Positions 19,937-28,536 of a stretch of DNA of 64,000 nt are shown here, one piece after another. The notes under the pieces were generated by a model. That model was not told the origin of the DNA. It made no database searches and saw only the letters and a list, made by a program, of their open reading frames with translations. The position numbers and the translations under genes were made by a program. Position 1 is the first letter of the stretch. Each line of letters opens with the position of its first letter. This stretch comes from CAXBCP01 sp963977005 (lineage in GTDB: Bacteria; Pseudomonadota; Alphaproteobacteria; MPNO01; UBA830), in contig CAXBMQ010000001.1 of assembly GCA_963977005.1 (NCBI GenBank), forward strand, positions 370,651-434,650, given 5' to 3'.

Positions 19937-20893
19937 ATGCCTCGGCCCTTTTCCCAGGCGACTGCTGAACAGGTAGTAATCGTATCAGAGGCCTGCGTAG
20001 CACTTAAGACTGCTGCCGATTTGGCAACGATTGCGACGTTTACCGATCTCCCGTCAGATCACACAACCAAAGCGTTGGCTCTTGCCGTTGATCTGGGTCT
20101 TCTCTCGGAGAATCAAGGCGTTTTTGAACCATTAAGTCCGCTTTGTAGAGCGCTACGAACGCCTCAGGACACGGAGCGCGCAGCGGTACTCCGTGTGACG
20201 CTAGAGAGTTACAAACCATTTTTGATTTTTCGTGAAGAGCTCGAAGCAACCAATGATCCAACTGCGGCAGCCAATCGCACAAAAGCAATTCTCGATATCG
20301 ACAACCATCGTGAAGAGGTGAAAGACACGCTCCTCAATCTTGCTACCTACAGTGGCGCCTTGATCGTGAGCCAAGGTGCGACCTATGAACGCGATCTAAA
20401 AAGCATGAGTAACTTGCTTTCAGAACTAGCGTCGGGAAGCGCCGAATTTGCGGCGGCAGTCTACAGGGTGCGTGAGGAGATAGGCCCAGATGCCGCGGCT
20501 GTGTGTAATCACGATGAAGTTATTGTGCCTTTGGCGAATTCAATGCGACATGCGTCAGGCGGCGGGGCAGGACGAGAAGCAGTAGTAAATGCTGCTAACG
20601 CTGTTGAGTCTTTTTTGAATTGGTATGGCAATGAGCGAGCGACACGAGTCGATGCAGCACATGGATTAAACGCCAAAGTAGAAGTTCTCAAAAATGCCGG
20701 TCACATCCCGCCTAAGCTTGTTAACGCTAGCAAGTATCTAGGGCACATTAGAAACGCGGCCGATCATGGCATCGACGCTGATATTGGCACTGCTTGGGAT
20801 ATTTCAGATGCAACCGGGCGAAACTATGTATTTGTTTCTGCTCAATTTATTCGATCTTTAGTCAATTTCAACGCTGGACGTTTCGAGATTTAA
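19937..20893 (+). CDS. Candidate HEPN-like effector (RX4H motif), partner of the winged-helix protein
   Basis: A 318-residue protein of unknown function. Residues about 15-75 form a winged-helix-like segment (DLATIATFTDLPSDHTTKAL). The middle is helical. The C-terminal 110 residues are all-helical and end with SKYLGHIRNAADHGID: RNAADH at 272-277 fits the RX4-6H signature of HEPN ribonucleases, placed as in Abi C-terminal domains (helix, loop, IRN..xH, final helix FVSAQFIRSLV). HEPN proteins are mostly RNA-cleaving toxins or defence effectors. Low GC, island position next to a disrupted tRNA and coupling to a wHTH gene support a mobile defence or toxin-antitoxin pair. The fold call is by eye. 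Confidence 0.7.
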   Translation: MPRPFSQATAEQVVIVSEACVALKTAADLATIATFTDLPSDHTTKALALAVDLGLLSENQGVFEPLSPLCRALRTPQDTERAAVLRVTLESYKPFLIFREELEATNDPTAAANRTKAILDIDNHREEVKDTLLNLATYSGALIVSQGATYERDLKSMSNLLSELASGSAEFAAAVYRVREEIGPDAAAVCNHDEVIVPLANSMRHASGGGAGREAVVNAANAVESFLNWYGNERATRVDAAHGLNAKVEVLKNAGHIPPKLVNASKYLGHIRNAADHGIDADIGTAWDISDATGRNYVFVSAQFIRSLVNFNAGRFEI

Positions 20894-21041
20894 ACTTGGG
20901 TGCTTAACACTAGCTACGCACTTGCTACGTAAATATTTTTACGGCTTCAGGATAAGAATAAAAAAATACTGAACTAAAGCGTCTCAGATCTAAATTAGGA
21001 ATATCAACAAGGGGTAGTTTCGACCTGCCCCCCCAGCGTAC

Positions 21042-21278
21042 TCAATCTGGGGAGGCGCCGGCAGGGGCGCGCTGGGCGGGATCATCCACCTCGCGGATCT
21101 CTGCGTGAAGATCAAGATCAACGTCTGCACGGATATTGCCACCTCGATCCATCGTTTTGATCGCTTCTGCTGCTAATTTCTCCCGCCCGGCCACCTCTTC
21201 GTCCTTCGCGCAAATTGCCAATGCGCTGATAAAACCTCTGACCTCTTCTACGTCACAGGGCAGGGTCGACCGCGCCAT
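21042..21278 (-). CDS. Small hypothetical ORF (78 codons), weakly supported
   Basis: The translation (opening MARSTLPCDVEEVRGF) has the charged, helical make-up of a real protein, with stretches such as AKDEEVAGREKLAAEAIKTMD, and no shadowed gene explains it. But there is no ribosome site before the ATG and no family is recognised. It may be a remnant of a larger gene damaged at the island boundary, or noncoding. Confidence 0.3.
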   Translation of the reverse strand: MARSTLPCDVEEVRGFISALAICAKDEEVAGREKLAAEAIKTMDRGGNIRADVDLDLHAEIREVDDPAQRAPAGASPD

Positions 21279-21447
21279 TGCGCGCTATCGCGAAGCGATA
21301 GATCCCGATTCCGCCAGCCCCGGCGGTCGGTACCCCGATCGATCCGGTAGCGGTTGTTTCCGCGATCTCGTATATCGCGCCGAAATCATCGGTGCGAACG
21401 ATTACGGCGGTACCACCAGGCTACCCCCCAACCATCACCCGTTTGCG

Positions 21448-21476
21448 CCGTCACAAAACTGTCATTTTATCGTCAC
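21448..21476 (+). promoter_or_regulatory. Tandem PHO box upstream of pstS (three half-sites)
   Basis: Three direct-repeat half-sites, CCGTCAC at 21448, CTGTCAT at 21459 and TCGTCAC at 21470, are spaced exactly 11 bp apart (7-bp unit plus 4-bp AT-rich spacer). This is the PhoB-binding pattern; two neighbouring units make one PHO box, so two PhoB dimers could bind. It lies 117 bp before the pstS start codon. Confidence 0.85.
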
Positions 21477-21592
21477 ATTTCCATCGCACAGCCTCCGTAG
21501 TTTCCGGGTGTCGGCGATGGGCGCCGGCCGGATCGGCGTGTAACTGGATGTTCCGCCTTCCGCGTAAACTGGAATGCTCCTTTGGAGGCGAA

Positions 21593-22633
21593 ATGAACAC
21601 CACCCGTATTATTGCAATTGCAGCGGCAGCGACCGTTGCCATGGCAACAAGCGCTCAGGCGCGCGACCAGATCCGCATCGTCGGATCGTCCACTGTTTTC
21701 CCGTTCTCGACCACGGTCGCCGAACAGTTCGGCAAGACGACGAACTACAAGACCCCGGTTGTCGAAAGCACCGGTTCCGGCGGCGGACTGAAACTGTTCT
21801 GCTCCGGCGTCGGCGTGCAGCACCCCGACATCACCAACGCGTCGCGCCGGATCAAGAAATCCGAAGTCGAGCTGTGCGCCAAGAACGGCGTAAACAAGAT
21901 CACCGAGGTCAAGATCGGGTTTGACGGCATCGTGCTGGCCAACGCCAAGTCGGCCAAACAGATGAATATCACCCTGAAGCAGCTTTTCCTCGCCCTCGCC
22001 AAGAGCGTCCCCGCCAATGCCGACGGTTCGGAGCTGAAGGCGAACCCCTACAAGATGTGGAGCGAGATCGATCCGTCCCTGCCGGCGCAGAAAATCGAGG
22101 TCCTCGGACCGCCCCCGACCTCCGGCACGCGCGACGCTTTCGTCGAGCTGGCGATGGAAGGCGGCTGCAAGCAGTTTTCCGGCATCGCGGCGCTGAAAAA
22201 ATCCGACGGCAAGCGCTACAAAGCGGTCTGCCACGGCATCCGTGAAGATGGCGGTTTCATCGAAGCGGGCGAGAACGACGTTCTGATCATTCAGAAACTC
22301 GTCGCCAATCCGAATGCCTTCGGCGTCTTCGGCTTCTCGTTCCTCGATTCGAACGCCGACAAGGTGCAGGGCAGCATTGTCAACGGCACGGCACCCGAGT
22401 TCGACTCGATTGCCGAAGGCAAATACCCGGTTTCGCGCTCGATGTATTTCTACGTCAAGAATGCCCATGTCGGTGTCGTACCGGGCATCAAGGAATACGT
22501 ATCCGAGTTCACGGCTGAGAAAGCCTGGGGCCCGGACGGATACCTGGCCGACAAGGGCCTGATCCCGCTGCCCGACATGGACCGCAAAAAGACGGCCGAG
22601 ACGGCGCAGAAGTTCAGCCCGCTCAGCATGTAG
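21593..22633 (+). CDS. pstS: Phosphate ABC transporter substrate-binding protein PstS
   Basis: Periplasmic binding protein that hands phosphate to the PstCAB importer. The 346-residue precursor has a signal peptide (cleavage after SAQA, about residue 23) and phosphate-binding segments GSSTVFPFS near the N terminus, STGSGGGLKLFCSG and PTSGTRDAF. The ATG at 21593 follows GGAGG; the frame is open upstream but the signal peptide begins here. It is a single gene closed by a terminator, so pstCAB must be elsewhere. Control by PhoB is expected from the PHO boxes. Confidence 0.96.
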   Translation: MNTTRIIAIAAAATVAMATSAQARDQIRIVGSSTVFPFSTTVAEQFGKTTNYKTPVVESTGSGGGLKLFCSGVGVQHPDITNASRRIKKSEVELCAKNGVNKITEVKIGFDGIVLANAKSAKQMNITLKQLFLALAKSVPANADGSELKANPYKMWSEIDPSLPAQKIEVLGPPPTSGTRDAFVELAMEGGCKQFSGIAALKKSDGKRYKAVCHGIREDGGFIEAGENDVLIIQKLVANPNAFGVFGFSFLDSNADKVQGSIVNGTAPEFDSIAEGKYPVSRSMYFYVKNAHVGVVPGIKEYVSEFTAEKAWGPDGYLADKGLIPLPDMDRKKTAETAQKFSPLSM

Positions 22634-22658
22634 ATTTCGGTTCATCCCGATACAAAGG

Positions 22659-22689
22659 CGGCGCCCCTGTCACGGGGGCGCCGTTTTTT
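22659..22689 (+). terminator. Rho-independent terminator after pstS
   Basis: Perfect 9-bp stem CGGCGCCCC / GGGGCGCCG with a 7-nt loop followed by TTTTTT, 25 bp beyond the stop. It isolates pstS as a monocistron. Confidence 0.92.
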
Positions 22690-22853
22690 GTGCGATCTTT
22701 TCCAGACCGCCGCGTTCATCCCGCCTTCCGCGGCGCAGCGGCTTTGCAACCCCTCGGGACATCAAGTAAGAAAGATCGCGGCCCGCAACCGGCCGGGCCG
22801 AATTCCGGGCACGTTCGATCAAACAAAGCGATCAATCAGAGAAGGTAGAGACC

Positions 22854-23552
22854 ATGGCTGTAACCGAGATAAATGTCCCCGCCTCGGGCGGGGGAAATAT
22901 TCCCTGCATGGCGGCATTCCCCGACGGCGGACCCTCCACCGGGGTGGTGGTCGTCCCCTCGATCTTCGGCGTGAATGACGACATGGCCATGGTGGCAGAG
23001 CGGCTCGCGGGAGAAGGTTTCGCCGCCGTCATCCCCGATCCGTTCTGGCGCGACGAGGACAAGGGGGTCATCGGCCATGACGAAGAGGGCCGCGCCCGCG
23101 CCTTTGCCCGCATGGGACGTACCCCGTTCGACCAGGCCTTCGGCGATGTTGCCGATGTGGTCGACCATCTCCGGTCGCGGGACGATTCGAACGGCAAGGT
23201 TGCCGTCATGGGGTTCTGTTACGGCGGCCCGTTCGCCCTTGTCGCCGCCGCCAAATGCGGTATCCAGGCGGGAATCTCCTATCACGGATCTTTCGTCGAC
23301 AAATATCTCGACCTGATGCCGGATGTGGGCTGCCCGCTCAGCTTCCACTGGGGCGACAACGACCGGGCGGCATCGTTAGACGTTATCGACGAGGTCAAGA
23401 AAACCTTCTCAGCACGTGACGACGCGGAAGTGATCCTGTATCCGGGCGGCGTTGAGCACGGCTATATGCTGCCGGGTCATGGAGATGCCTATAACGAAGC
23501 CGCGGCGGAACAGTCCTGGGAGCGCACGTTCGCCCTGCTGAAAGAGGTCTGA
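22854..23552 (+). CDS. Dienelactone hydrolase family protein
   Basis: A 232-residue cytoplasmic alpha/beta hydrolase of the dienelactone-hydrolase family. The catalytic cysteine sits in VMGFCYGG (near residue 124), the acid in HWGDNDRA and the histidine in GGVEHGYM. The ATG at 22854 follows GAAGG. The substrate is not certain, as the family also covers many non-lactone esterases. It stands alone between the pstS terminator and a convergent methyltransferase gene. Confidence 0.93.
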   Translation: MAVTEINVPASGGGNIPCMAAFPDGGPSTGVVVVPSIFGVNDDMAMVAERLAGEGFAAVIPDPFWRDEDKGVIGHDEEGRARAFARMGRTPFDQAFGDVADVVDHLRSRDDSNGKVAVMGFCYGGPFALVAAAKCGIQAGISYHGSFVDKYLDLMPDVGCPLSFHWGDNDRAASLDVIDEVKKTFSARDDAEVILYPGGVEHGYMLPGHGDAYNEAAAEQSWERTFALLKEV

Positions 23553-23608
23553 GGGCCGCCTCCCCGTAACGCGCGCAGTCTAACCGGTTCGCGCGAAACC
23601 CGGCGCCG

Positions 23609-24643
23609 TCAGGCGCCGAGTTCGCGGTTGACCAGCGCCGCGCCGGCCGCCAGCGCGTTCATCTTACCCTCGGCGGACCGGCGGCTGCGCGGGACCATGC
23701 CGCAATCGGTACACGCGATCAGGTGTTCGGCGGAAACGTGTTCCATCGCGTGGCGGATACGGTCGGCGACGACCTGGGCCGATTCCACTTCTTCAGTGCC
23801 GACATCGATCACGCCGACCATCACGTCCTTGCCGGCGAGGCAGTCGAGCACGCTGAGATCGACCCCCGAGGCCGCGGTCTCAATCGAGACCTGATCGATC
23901 GAACTGTCGGCGATCAGCGGCAGGGTGGCGTTATAGTGGCTCCAGTCGTCATTGGCTTTTTTCCAGTTCAGGACGACCTCGGTGCCGTAGCCGTAGCAGA
24001 TATGCACGGCGCGCTTGGCGGTCACGCCATCGAACGCGCGCTCCAGAATTTCCAGCCCCCAGTCCTTTACCTCGTCGGTATAGATGTTGAAGCAGGGCTC
24101 ATCGATCTGGATGACGTCCGCACCCGCTTGCGACAATGCGCGCGCCTCCTTGTTTAGCAGGTCGGCATAGGCGGCGGCGAAATCCGCATCCGACCGGCCT
24201 CCGGCCTCGTCGAAAACACTGTCGGCCACCGTCATGGGGCCGGGCAGGGTCACCTTTACCTGGCGGTCGGTGCGCGCCTTGGCGAAACGCAGCGCATCCA
24301 GCAGCACCGGTTCGGTCCAGGTCCATTCCTCGAGCACGCGGGGTGCCGGGGTTTCCTCCGAATAGCGCTGGCCGCGGCTCTGTTTCTTTGCCGGGTTTTC
24401 GAAATCGACAGCACCGAGTTTTTCGATAAAACCCCAGATGTAATGCCGGCGCCGCTGTTCGCCGTCACAGATAATATCCAGCCCGGCCTGTTCCTGGGCC
24501 AGTAGCGTCAGCGTGACGGCATCGTCCTGCGCCTGGGAAAGCGCGGAGCCTTCCTGACGCCAGGGCGCGCGCAACTGTTCCGGATCCGAAAGCCATTCGG
24601 GTTTCGGCAGGCTGCCGACGATGGTGGTTTTGATGGGTCCCAT
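23609..24643 (-). CDS. Cobalamin-independent methionine synthase-like methyltransferase (MetE C-terminal domain only)
   Basis: A 344-residue protein homologous to the catalytic C-terminal barrel of MetE. Zinc-ligand segments are HICYGYG (His-x-Cys) and, near the end, HLIACTDCGMVPRS; IQIDEPCFNIYT is the substrate-side DEP motif. Proteins of this short type act on various methyl donors and are often not true methionine synthases. The ATG at 24643 opens MGPIKTTIVGSLPKPEWL; upstream codons in the frame have no ribosome site. It is convergent with the dienelactone hydrolase and divergent from the PEP-CTERM gene at 24814. Confidence 0.9.
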   Translation of the reverse strand: MGPIKTTIVGSLPKPEWLSDPEQLRAPWRQEGSALSQAQDDAVTLTLLAQEQAGLDIICDGEQRRRHYIWGFIEKLGAVDFENPAKKQSRGQRYSEETPAPRVLEEWTWTEPVLLDALRFAKARTDRQVKVTLPGPMTVADSVFDEAGGRSDADFAAAYADLLNKEARALSQAGADVIQIDEPCFNIYTDEVKDWGLEILERAFDGVTAKRAVHICYGYGTEVVLNWKKANDDWSHYNATLPLIADSSIDQVSIETAASGVDLSVLDCLAGKDVMVGVIDVGTEEVESAQVVADRIRHAMEHVSAEHLIACTDCGMVPRSRRSAEGKMNALAAGAALVNRELGA

Positions 24644-24670
24644 GGGTTCTTCTTTTGGTTGGCGTTTTCT

Positions 24671-24696
24671 CAAAGCATATATGCCACCAAAGCATA
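24671..24696. promoter_or_regulatory. Direct repeat CAAAGCATA, possible operator of the MetE-like gene
   Basis: CAAAGCATA occurs at 24671-24679 and 24688-24696, 17 bp apart, 28-53 bp before the MetE-like start. The spacing suits a regulator binding two turns of one face or a promoter-proximal operator. No named regulator is inferred. Confidence 0.35.
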
Positions 24697-24708
24697 CCAA
24701 CCATGCCC

Positions 24709-24726
24709 CTGTCACACACCCGTCAT
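24709..24726 (+). promoter_or_regulatory. PHO box upstream of the PEP-CTERM beta-propeller gene
   Basis: Half-sites CTGTCAC (24709) and CCGTCAT (24720), with a 4-bp spacer, give the same 11-bp periodic pattern as the boxes before pstS. The box lies 88 bp before the GTG start at 24814. It could also act on the divergent MetE-like gene 66 bp away. Confidence 0.7.
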
Positions 24727-24813
24727 TTGGTCCTGTTAGGAAAATTGAAGGGCAGAGCAAGGTCGTTCCAAGACGTCTGCCCCGGATGAAATCAAAACCA
24801 AAAGGGGCACGAC

Positions 24814-26415
24814 GTGTTTCAGGCATCATTAAATGCGAGAGAATGTTCAATCAGCCGAATTGCATTGCGCGCGGCGACAGTGGCGATCCCGGCCGCGGTT
24901 ATCGCGCTGGCAACGCCGGCAGTCCATGCCGCGCCGATCGTCGAGGCGAGCGTTGTATGGTCGTACGACCATAACGGCCCCGGCGCGGGCACGACGTCCG
25001 AGATCGTCGCGCATGATCCGGACGATCAGCGGGTATATGTTGCCGGCGGCGATGGTGTCGACGTCCTGGATGCGGTCACCGGGGCGCTTATCACAACGAT
25101 CCCGCTCGATACGGGCCGGTTCGACGGCGTCAACAGCGTCGCGGTCAAGAACGGCAAGGTCGCAATCGCGGCGGCCGCATCGAACGTCCAGCAGAACGGC
25201 GCGGTGCTGATGTATGACACATCCAACCTGGCCGCCGCGCCGACGGAAATCACTGTCGGCGCCAACCCGGACATGGTGACTTTCGCACAGAACGGCACCA
25301 AGCTGCTGGTGGCAAACGAAGGGGAGCCGAACGACGATTACGACGTCGATCCGGTCGGGTCGGTGTCGGTCGTCGATGTCGCAACAAGCTCGGTCCAGAC
25401 AGCTGGTTTCAGCGGCTTCGATGCCCAGAAAGCAGCGCTGATCGCGAGCGGTGTGCGTATCTTCGGGCCGGGTGCGACGGTGTCCCAGGACCTGGAGCCG
25501 GAATACATCGCCATCTCTCCTGACGGTACGAAAGCCTATGTGACGTTGCAGGAAAACAACGCGCTGGCGATCGTCGACATATCCGGCGCAGTGCCGACCG
25601 TCACCGATGTTGTGCCTTTGGGCTATAAGGACCATGGCGTTCCCGGCCAGGGGATCGATCCGAGCGATCGCGATCCGATCGAGATCAAGACCCTGAGCAA
25701 TGTGCTCGGCATGTATCAGCCCGACGCCATCGCATCTTTCGAAAAAGGCGGCACGACCTATCTGATCACGGCGAACGAAGGCGATGCCCGCGACTATGAC
25801 GGCTTCGCCGAGGAAGCCCGGGTGAAGGACCTGTCATTGTCGGGGTTCCCCGCCGGCACAGGGGATGACGATGAATTCGGCCGCCTGAACGTCACGACAA
25901 CGCTGGGCCAGAACGGCAGCGGCGATTACGAGGAACTATACGCTTTCGGCGCCCGGTCGTTCTCGATCCTTGATGAAGACGGCACCATTATTTTCGACAG
26001 CGGCGATATGATCGAACAGATACTGATCGACCAGTTCCCCGACTTCTGGCCCGACGGGCGCGAAGACAACAAGGGCCCCGAACCCGAGAGTGTCGTCGTC
26101 GGCGAAGTGGGCGATCTGCTGTTTGCCTTTGTCGGACTCGAACGGTCGGATGCGATCATGGTGTTCGAGCTGGACGATCCGCTGAACCCCTACTTCGCGG
26201 GTCTGATCTACAACGACGGCGATGAAGCACCGGAAGGGCTCGCCTTTATCGGCGAAGACGACAGCGCAGACGGTTTCGCCTATCTCGCCATCGGCAATGA
26301 GGACAGCGGTACCACGACAATGTACCGCCTGACCTCTATCCCGGAACCGTCCATGGCACTGATCGTCGCCCTGGCCGCGGGCGGCATGATTGTGCGCACC
26401 CGCCAGCGCAGGTAA
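24814..26415 (+). CDS. Choice-of-anchor I beta-propeller protein with PEP-CTERM tail
   Basis: A 533-residue exported protein. A signal peptide with hydrophobic core AIPAAVIALATPAVHA ends near residue 40. The body matches the choice-of-anchor I domain, a propeller related to phytase- and esterase-like extracellular proteins: LLVANEGEPNDDYD, DLEPEYIAISPDGTKAYVTL, YLITANEGDARDYDGF, KGPEPESVVVGEVG. It ends IPEPS, a hydrophobic helix and RTRQRR, the PEP-CTERM signal sorted by an exosortase. The GTG at 24814 with GGGG upstream is the only suitable start. The PHO box upstream suggests use in phosphate scavenging. Confidence 0.88.
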   Translation: MFQASLNARECSISRIALRAATVAIPAAVIALATPAVHAAPIVEASVVWSYDHNGPGAGTTSEIVAHDPDDQRVYVAGGDGVDVLDAVTGALITTIPLDTGRFDGVNSVAVKNGKVAIAAAASNVQQNGAVLMYDTSNLAAAPTEITVGANPDMVTFAQNGTKLLVANEGEPNDDYDVDPVGSVSVVDVATSSVQTAGFSGFDAQKAALIASGVRIFGPGATVSQDLEPEYIAISPDGTKAYVTLQENNALAIVDISGAVPTVTDVVPLGYKDHGVPGQGIDPSDRDPIEIKTLSNVLGMYQPDAIASFEKGGTTYLITANEGDARDYDGFAEEARVKDLSLSGFPAGTGDDDEFGRLNVTTTLGQNGSGDYEELYAFGARSFSILDEDGTIIFDSGDMIEQILIDQFPDFWPDGREDNKGPEPESVVVGEVGDLLFAFVGLERSDAIMVFELDDPLNPYFAGLIYNDGDEAPEGLAFIGEDDSADGFAYLAIGNEDSGTTTMYRLTSIPEPSMALIVALAAGGMIVRTRQRR

Positions 26416-26430
26416 AGCCTCAGTTATGTA

Positions 26431-27630
26431 TTACCGGTCGGCGCGAACCCGGCGCGCCGACCGGAACAGCATTCCGCCGACGACGATGGGTACGGCGCCC
26501 AGAATAACAAAAGCCGACTGATAGGTGTCGGTCAGCGCGAGGATCAGTCCGAAGCTGCCGGGAAACGTAATCATCCCGACATAGGCGAAAAATACCGCCC
26601 CGCCGGTGACCACCCCGGCCATGCCGGGCGGCGCTATGCGCGCGATTTCGGCGAGCAGGACGCCCTGATAGCCGATGCCCGTCGCCCCGTAGACAAATGC
26701 CACCGCCCAGACAGCGGGCTTCTGCCAGCCGCTATCGACGAACCCGATCGCCATGCAGGCCAAGCCCATCGCTACGCCAAGCAGGGCGAGCAGCAGAATC
26801 GGCGGCACGTAAGCAGAACCGACCCAGCCCCAGAACAGCCGCCCGACGATCCCCGCTCCCATCGCGACCGAATAGGCGATCCCTGCATCGGTCAGGGTCC
26901 ACCCCAGGCCGAGCGACAGGAACGAGACGAAGAAAGAGGCAAAGGCGAGCTGCAGCCCGGTGAACGCGAACAGGCCCATGGCAAGTTCGCGGACGCGGGC
27001 ATCGTGCAGCACCGCGCCGAGCGTCGCGCGCAGGTCCGTCAGTTTCAGGCTGCGTTGCGGCTGGCGGTCGGAATCGAACTCGGCGCGGAACGGCTGCAGG
27101 ATCAGCGCGAAGGCGAGCGCCATGGAAGCGGCACAGACCAGCGCGCCGCGCCAGCCGAACAGGTCGACGAACACCGGCAGGAGCGCGCCGGCAATCACCC
27201 CGCCGACCGGCACGCCGGTCTGCTTGATCGAAAAGATGAAAGGCGCCGTCGACGGATTGGTATAGCGTGCGAGTATCTGCGAGCTTGCCGGGGTCGACGG
27301 CCCGCCGCCAAGCCCGGTGACGAGGGCGCCGAGCACGAACAGGTAGATATAGCCCGGCATGTTGATCAGCAGGCCGAGCGCGACGACGAGCAGGCAGGCC
27401 TGGCTCACGCGCAGCGCGCCGAAGCGCAGCAGAAATCCGCCGCCCGCCAGCGAAGAGATCATCGATCCGCCATATAAAAAAGCGGTATAGACGCCCACCA
27501 GGCTGGCGCTGAGCCCGGTTTCGGCGGCAATCGGCGGGGCGAGCACAGGGATGGTCAGCCCGCTCATGGTCGACAATGCCTGCTGGAACAGCATGGCAAA
27601 GACCGCCGTGTAGACGACGGGTACTTTCAT
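26431..27630 (-). CDS. MFS transporter
   Basis: A 399-residue major-facilitator protein with about twelve TM segments. The first helices (VVYTAVFAMLFQQALSTMSGLTIPVLAPPIAAETGLSASLVGVYTAFLYGG) follow an ATG at 27630; the ribosome site is poor. The substrate is unknown. It ends 15 bp from the convergent PEP-CTERM gene and lies 29 bp downstream of a hydrolase gene, so it probably shares the transcript of the acyl-CoA genes upstream and may import their substrate. Confidence 0.9.
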   Translation of the reverse strand: MKVPVVYTAVFAMLFQQALSTMSGLTIPVLAPPIAAETGLSASLVGVYTAFLYGGSMISSLAGGGFLLRFGALRVSQACLLVVALGLLINMPGYIYLFVLGALVTGLGGGPSTPASSQILARYTNPSTAPFIFSIKQTGVPVGGVIAGALLPVFVDLFGWRGALVCAASMALAFALILQPFRAEFDSDRQPQRSLKLTDLRATLGAVLHDARVRELAMGLFAFTGLQLAFASFFVSFLSLGLGWTLTDAGIAYSVAMGAGIVGRLFWGWVGSAYVPPILLLALLGVAMGLACMAIGFVDSGWQKPAVWAVAFVYGATGIGYQGVLLAEIARIAPPGMAGVVTGGAVFFAYVGMITFPGSFGLILALTDTYQSAFVILGAVPIVVGGMLFRSARRVRADR

Positions 27631-27659
27631 CGGAAAAACTTCATGCGCGCATGCGGGTA

Positions 27660-28526
27660 TCAGCCGATCATGTCGCGGACACGGCGGCCCAGCAGGCTGT
27701 CGAAATCGCGGAGATCGAACACGATATCGAAGTGGTTGCGGTCGGGATGTTCGAAGAGATCCGCCTGCCAGCCGCGGGCGCGCCATGCATCGGCAAGCAG
27801 CGCGCTTTGCCGCTTGAATTCCGCCGTCTCCGATGCGCCGTAGGACAGGATCAGCGGGCACCCCTCGGCGGGCAGGTGATGGACCGGGCTGTTGCGCCGC
27901 GCGGCGTCTTCATCGAGCTTCGCCCACTCGTTGATGCACGAAAGCCGCAGCGGCTCCAGATCGTGCAGACCGCTGAGCGGCACCGCCCCCTTTATCACGT
28001 CCGCGGGCACGCCGAGATCCGTGTGCCAGCCGCCGGCGACCATCATCCCGGTCAGGTGCCCGCCGGCCGACGAGCCGCAGACGAAGATACGGTCGGGATC
28101 GCCGCCGAAATCGGCCGCATTGCGCCATGTCCAGGCAATGGCCTCGCGGCACTGGCGCACGATCGTGTCGATGGAGGCATCCGGCGCCAGCGAATAATTG
28201 ACGGCGATGACGGCAATGCCGTTCGCCACCATGTTCTCCGCCATGAAGGACGATTCCTTGTGGCTGAGCATCCGCCAGTATCCGCCGTGAATGAAGATAA
28301 ACACCGGCGCCGGCCTGCCGTCCTTTCCCGTGGCCGGAAAAATATCGAGCAGCTGGTCGGGATGATCGCCGCAGGATACGTCTTCGCGGCAGTCGAGGTT
28401 CGCCCGCGCGTCGGCGCTGAACCCGGCATAGTCGGCGAGAAACGGATCGAGGCTCGGCACCGTCCGGCTGATGAGATACTCGTTATCCAGCGTTTCCTGG
28501 TCGAAGTCGCCGTACACCTTGGTCAT
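27660..28526 (-). CDS. Alpha/beta hydrolase (kynurenine formamidase-like)
   Basis: A 288-residue carboxylesterase-like hydrolase. HGGYWRML is the oxyanion motif typical of arylformamidase-type enzymes, GSSAGGHL holds the nucleophile and HPDRNHFDIVFDL the histidine. Tryptophan-pathway partners (tdo, kynureninase) are absent here, so formamidase activity is not assumed. The ATG at 28526 has AGGAT upstream. It lies 10 bp downstream of the enoyl-CoA hydratase. Confidence 0.87.
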   Translation of the reverse strand: MTKVYGDFDQETLDNEYLISRTVPSLDPFLADYAGFSADARANLDCREDVSCGDHPDQLLDIFPATGKDGRPAPVFIFIHGGYWRMLSHKESSFMAENMVANGIAVIAVNYSLAPDASIDTIVRQCREAIAWTWRNAADFGGDPDRIFVCGSSAGGHLTGMMVAGGWHTDLGVPADVIKGAVPLSGLHDLEPLRLSCINEWAKLDEDAARRNSPVHHLPAEGCPLILSYGASETAEFKRQSALLADAWRARGWQADLFEHPDRNHFDIVFDLRDFDSLLGRRVRDMIG

Positions 28527-28536
28527 GACGATTATC

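Larger units (their letters stand above)
20894..21592. other. Long intergenic region between the cassette and pstS
   Basis: The 699-bp gap starts AT-rich (to about 21000) and turns GC-rich, so the right edge of the inserted DNA probably lies near 21000-21040. I looked for a copy of the tRNA-Thr 3' half here and saw none. It contains one weak minus-strand ORF and the pstS promoter with its PHO boxes, given separately. Confidence 0.55.

Noticed and set aside
20894..21592. Right-hand attachment site of an island starting at tRNA-Thr
   Set aside because: No copy of the tRNA 3' half or of the 38-bp repeat was found in this gap, and no integrase gene is in the cassette.
24644..24813. SAM or cobalamin riboswitch before the MetE-like gene
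   Set aside because: No conserved riboswitch core could be found on the minus strand; only a direct repeat and a PHO box are seen.
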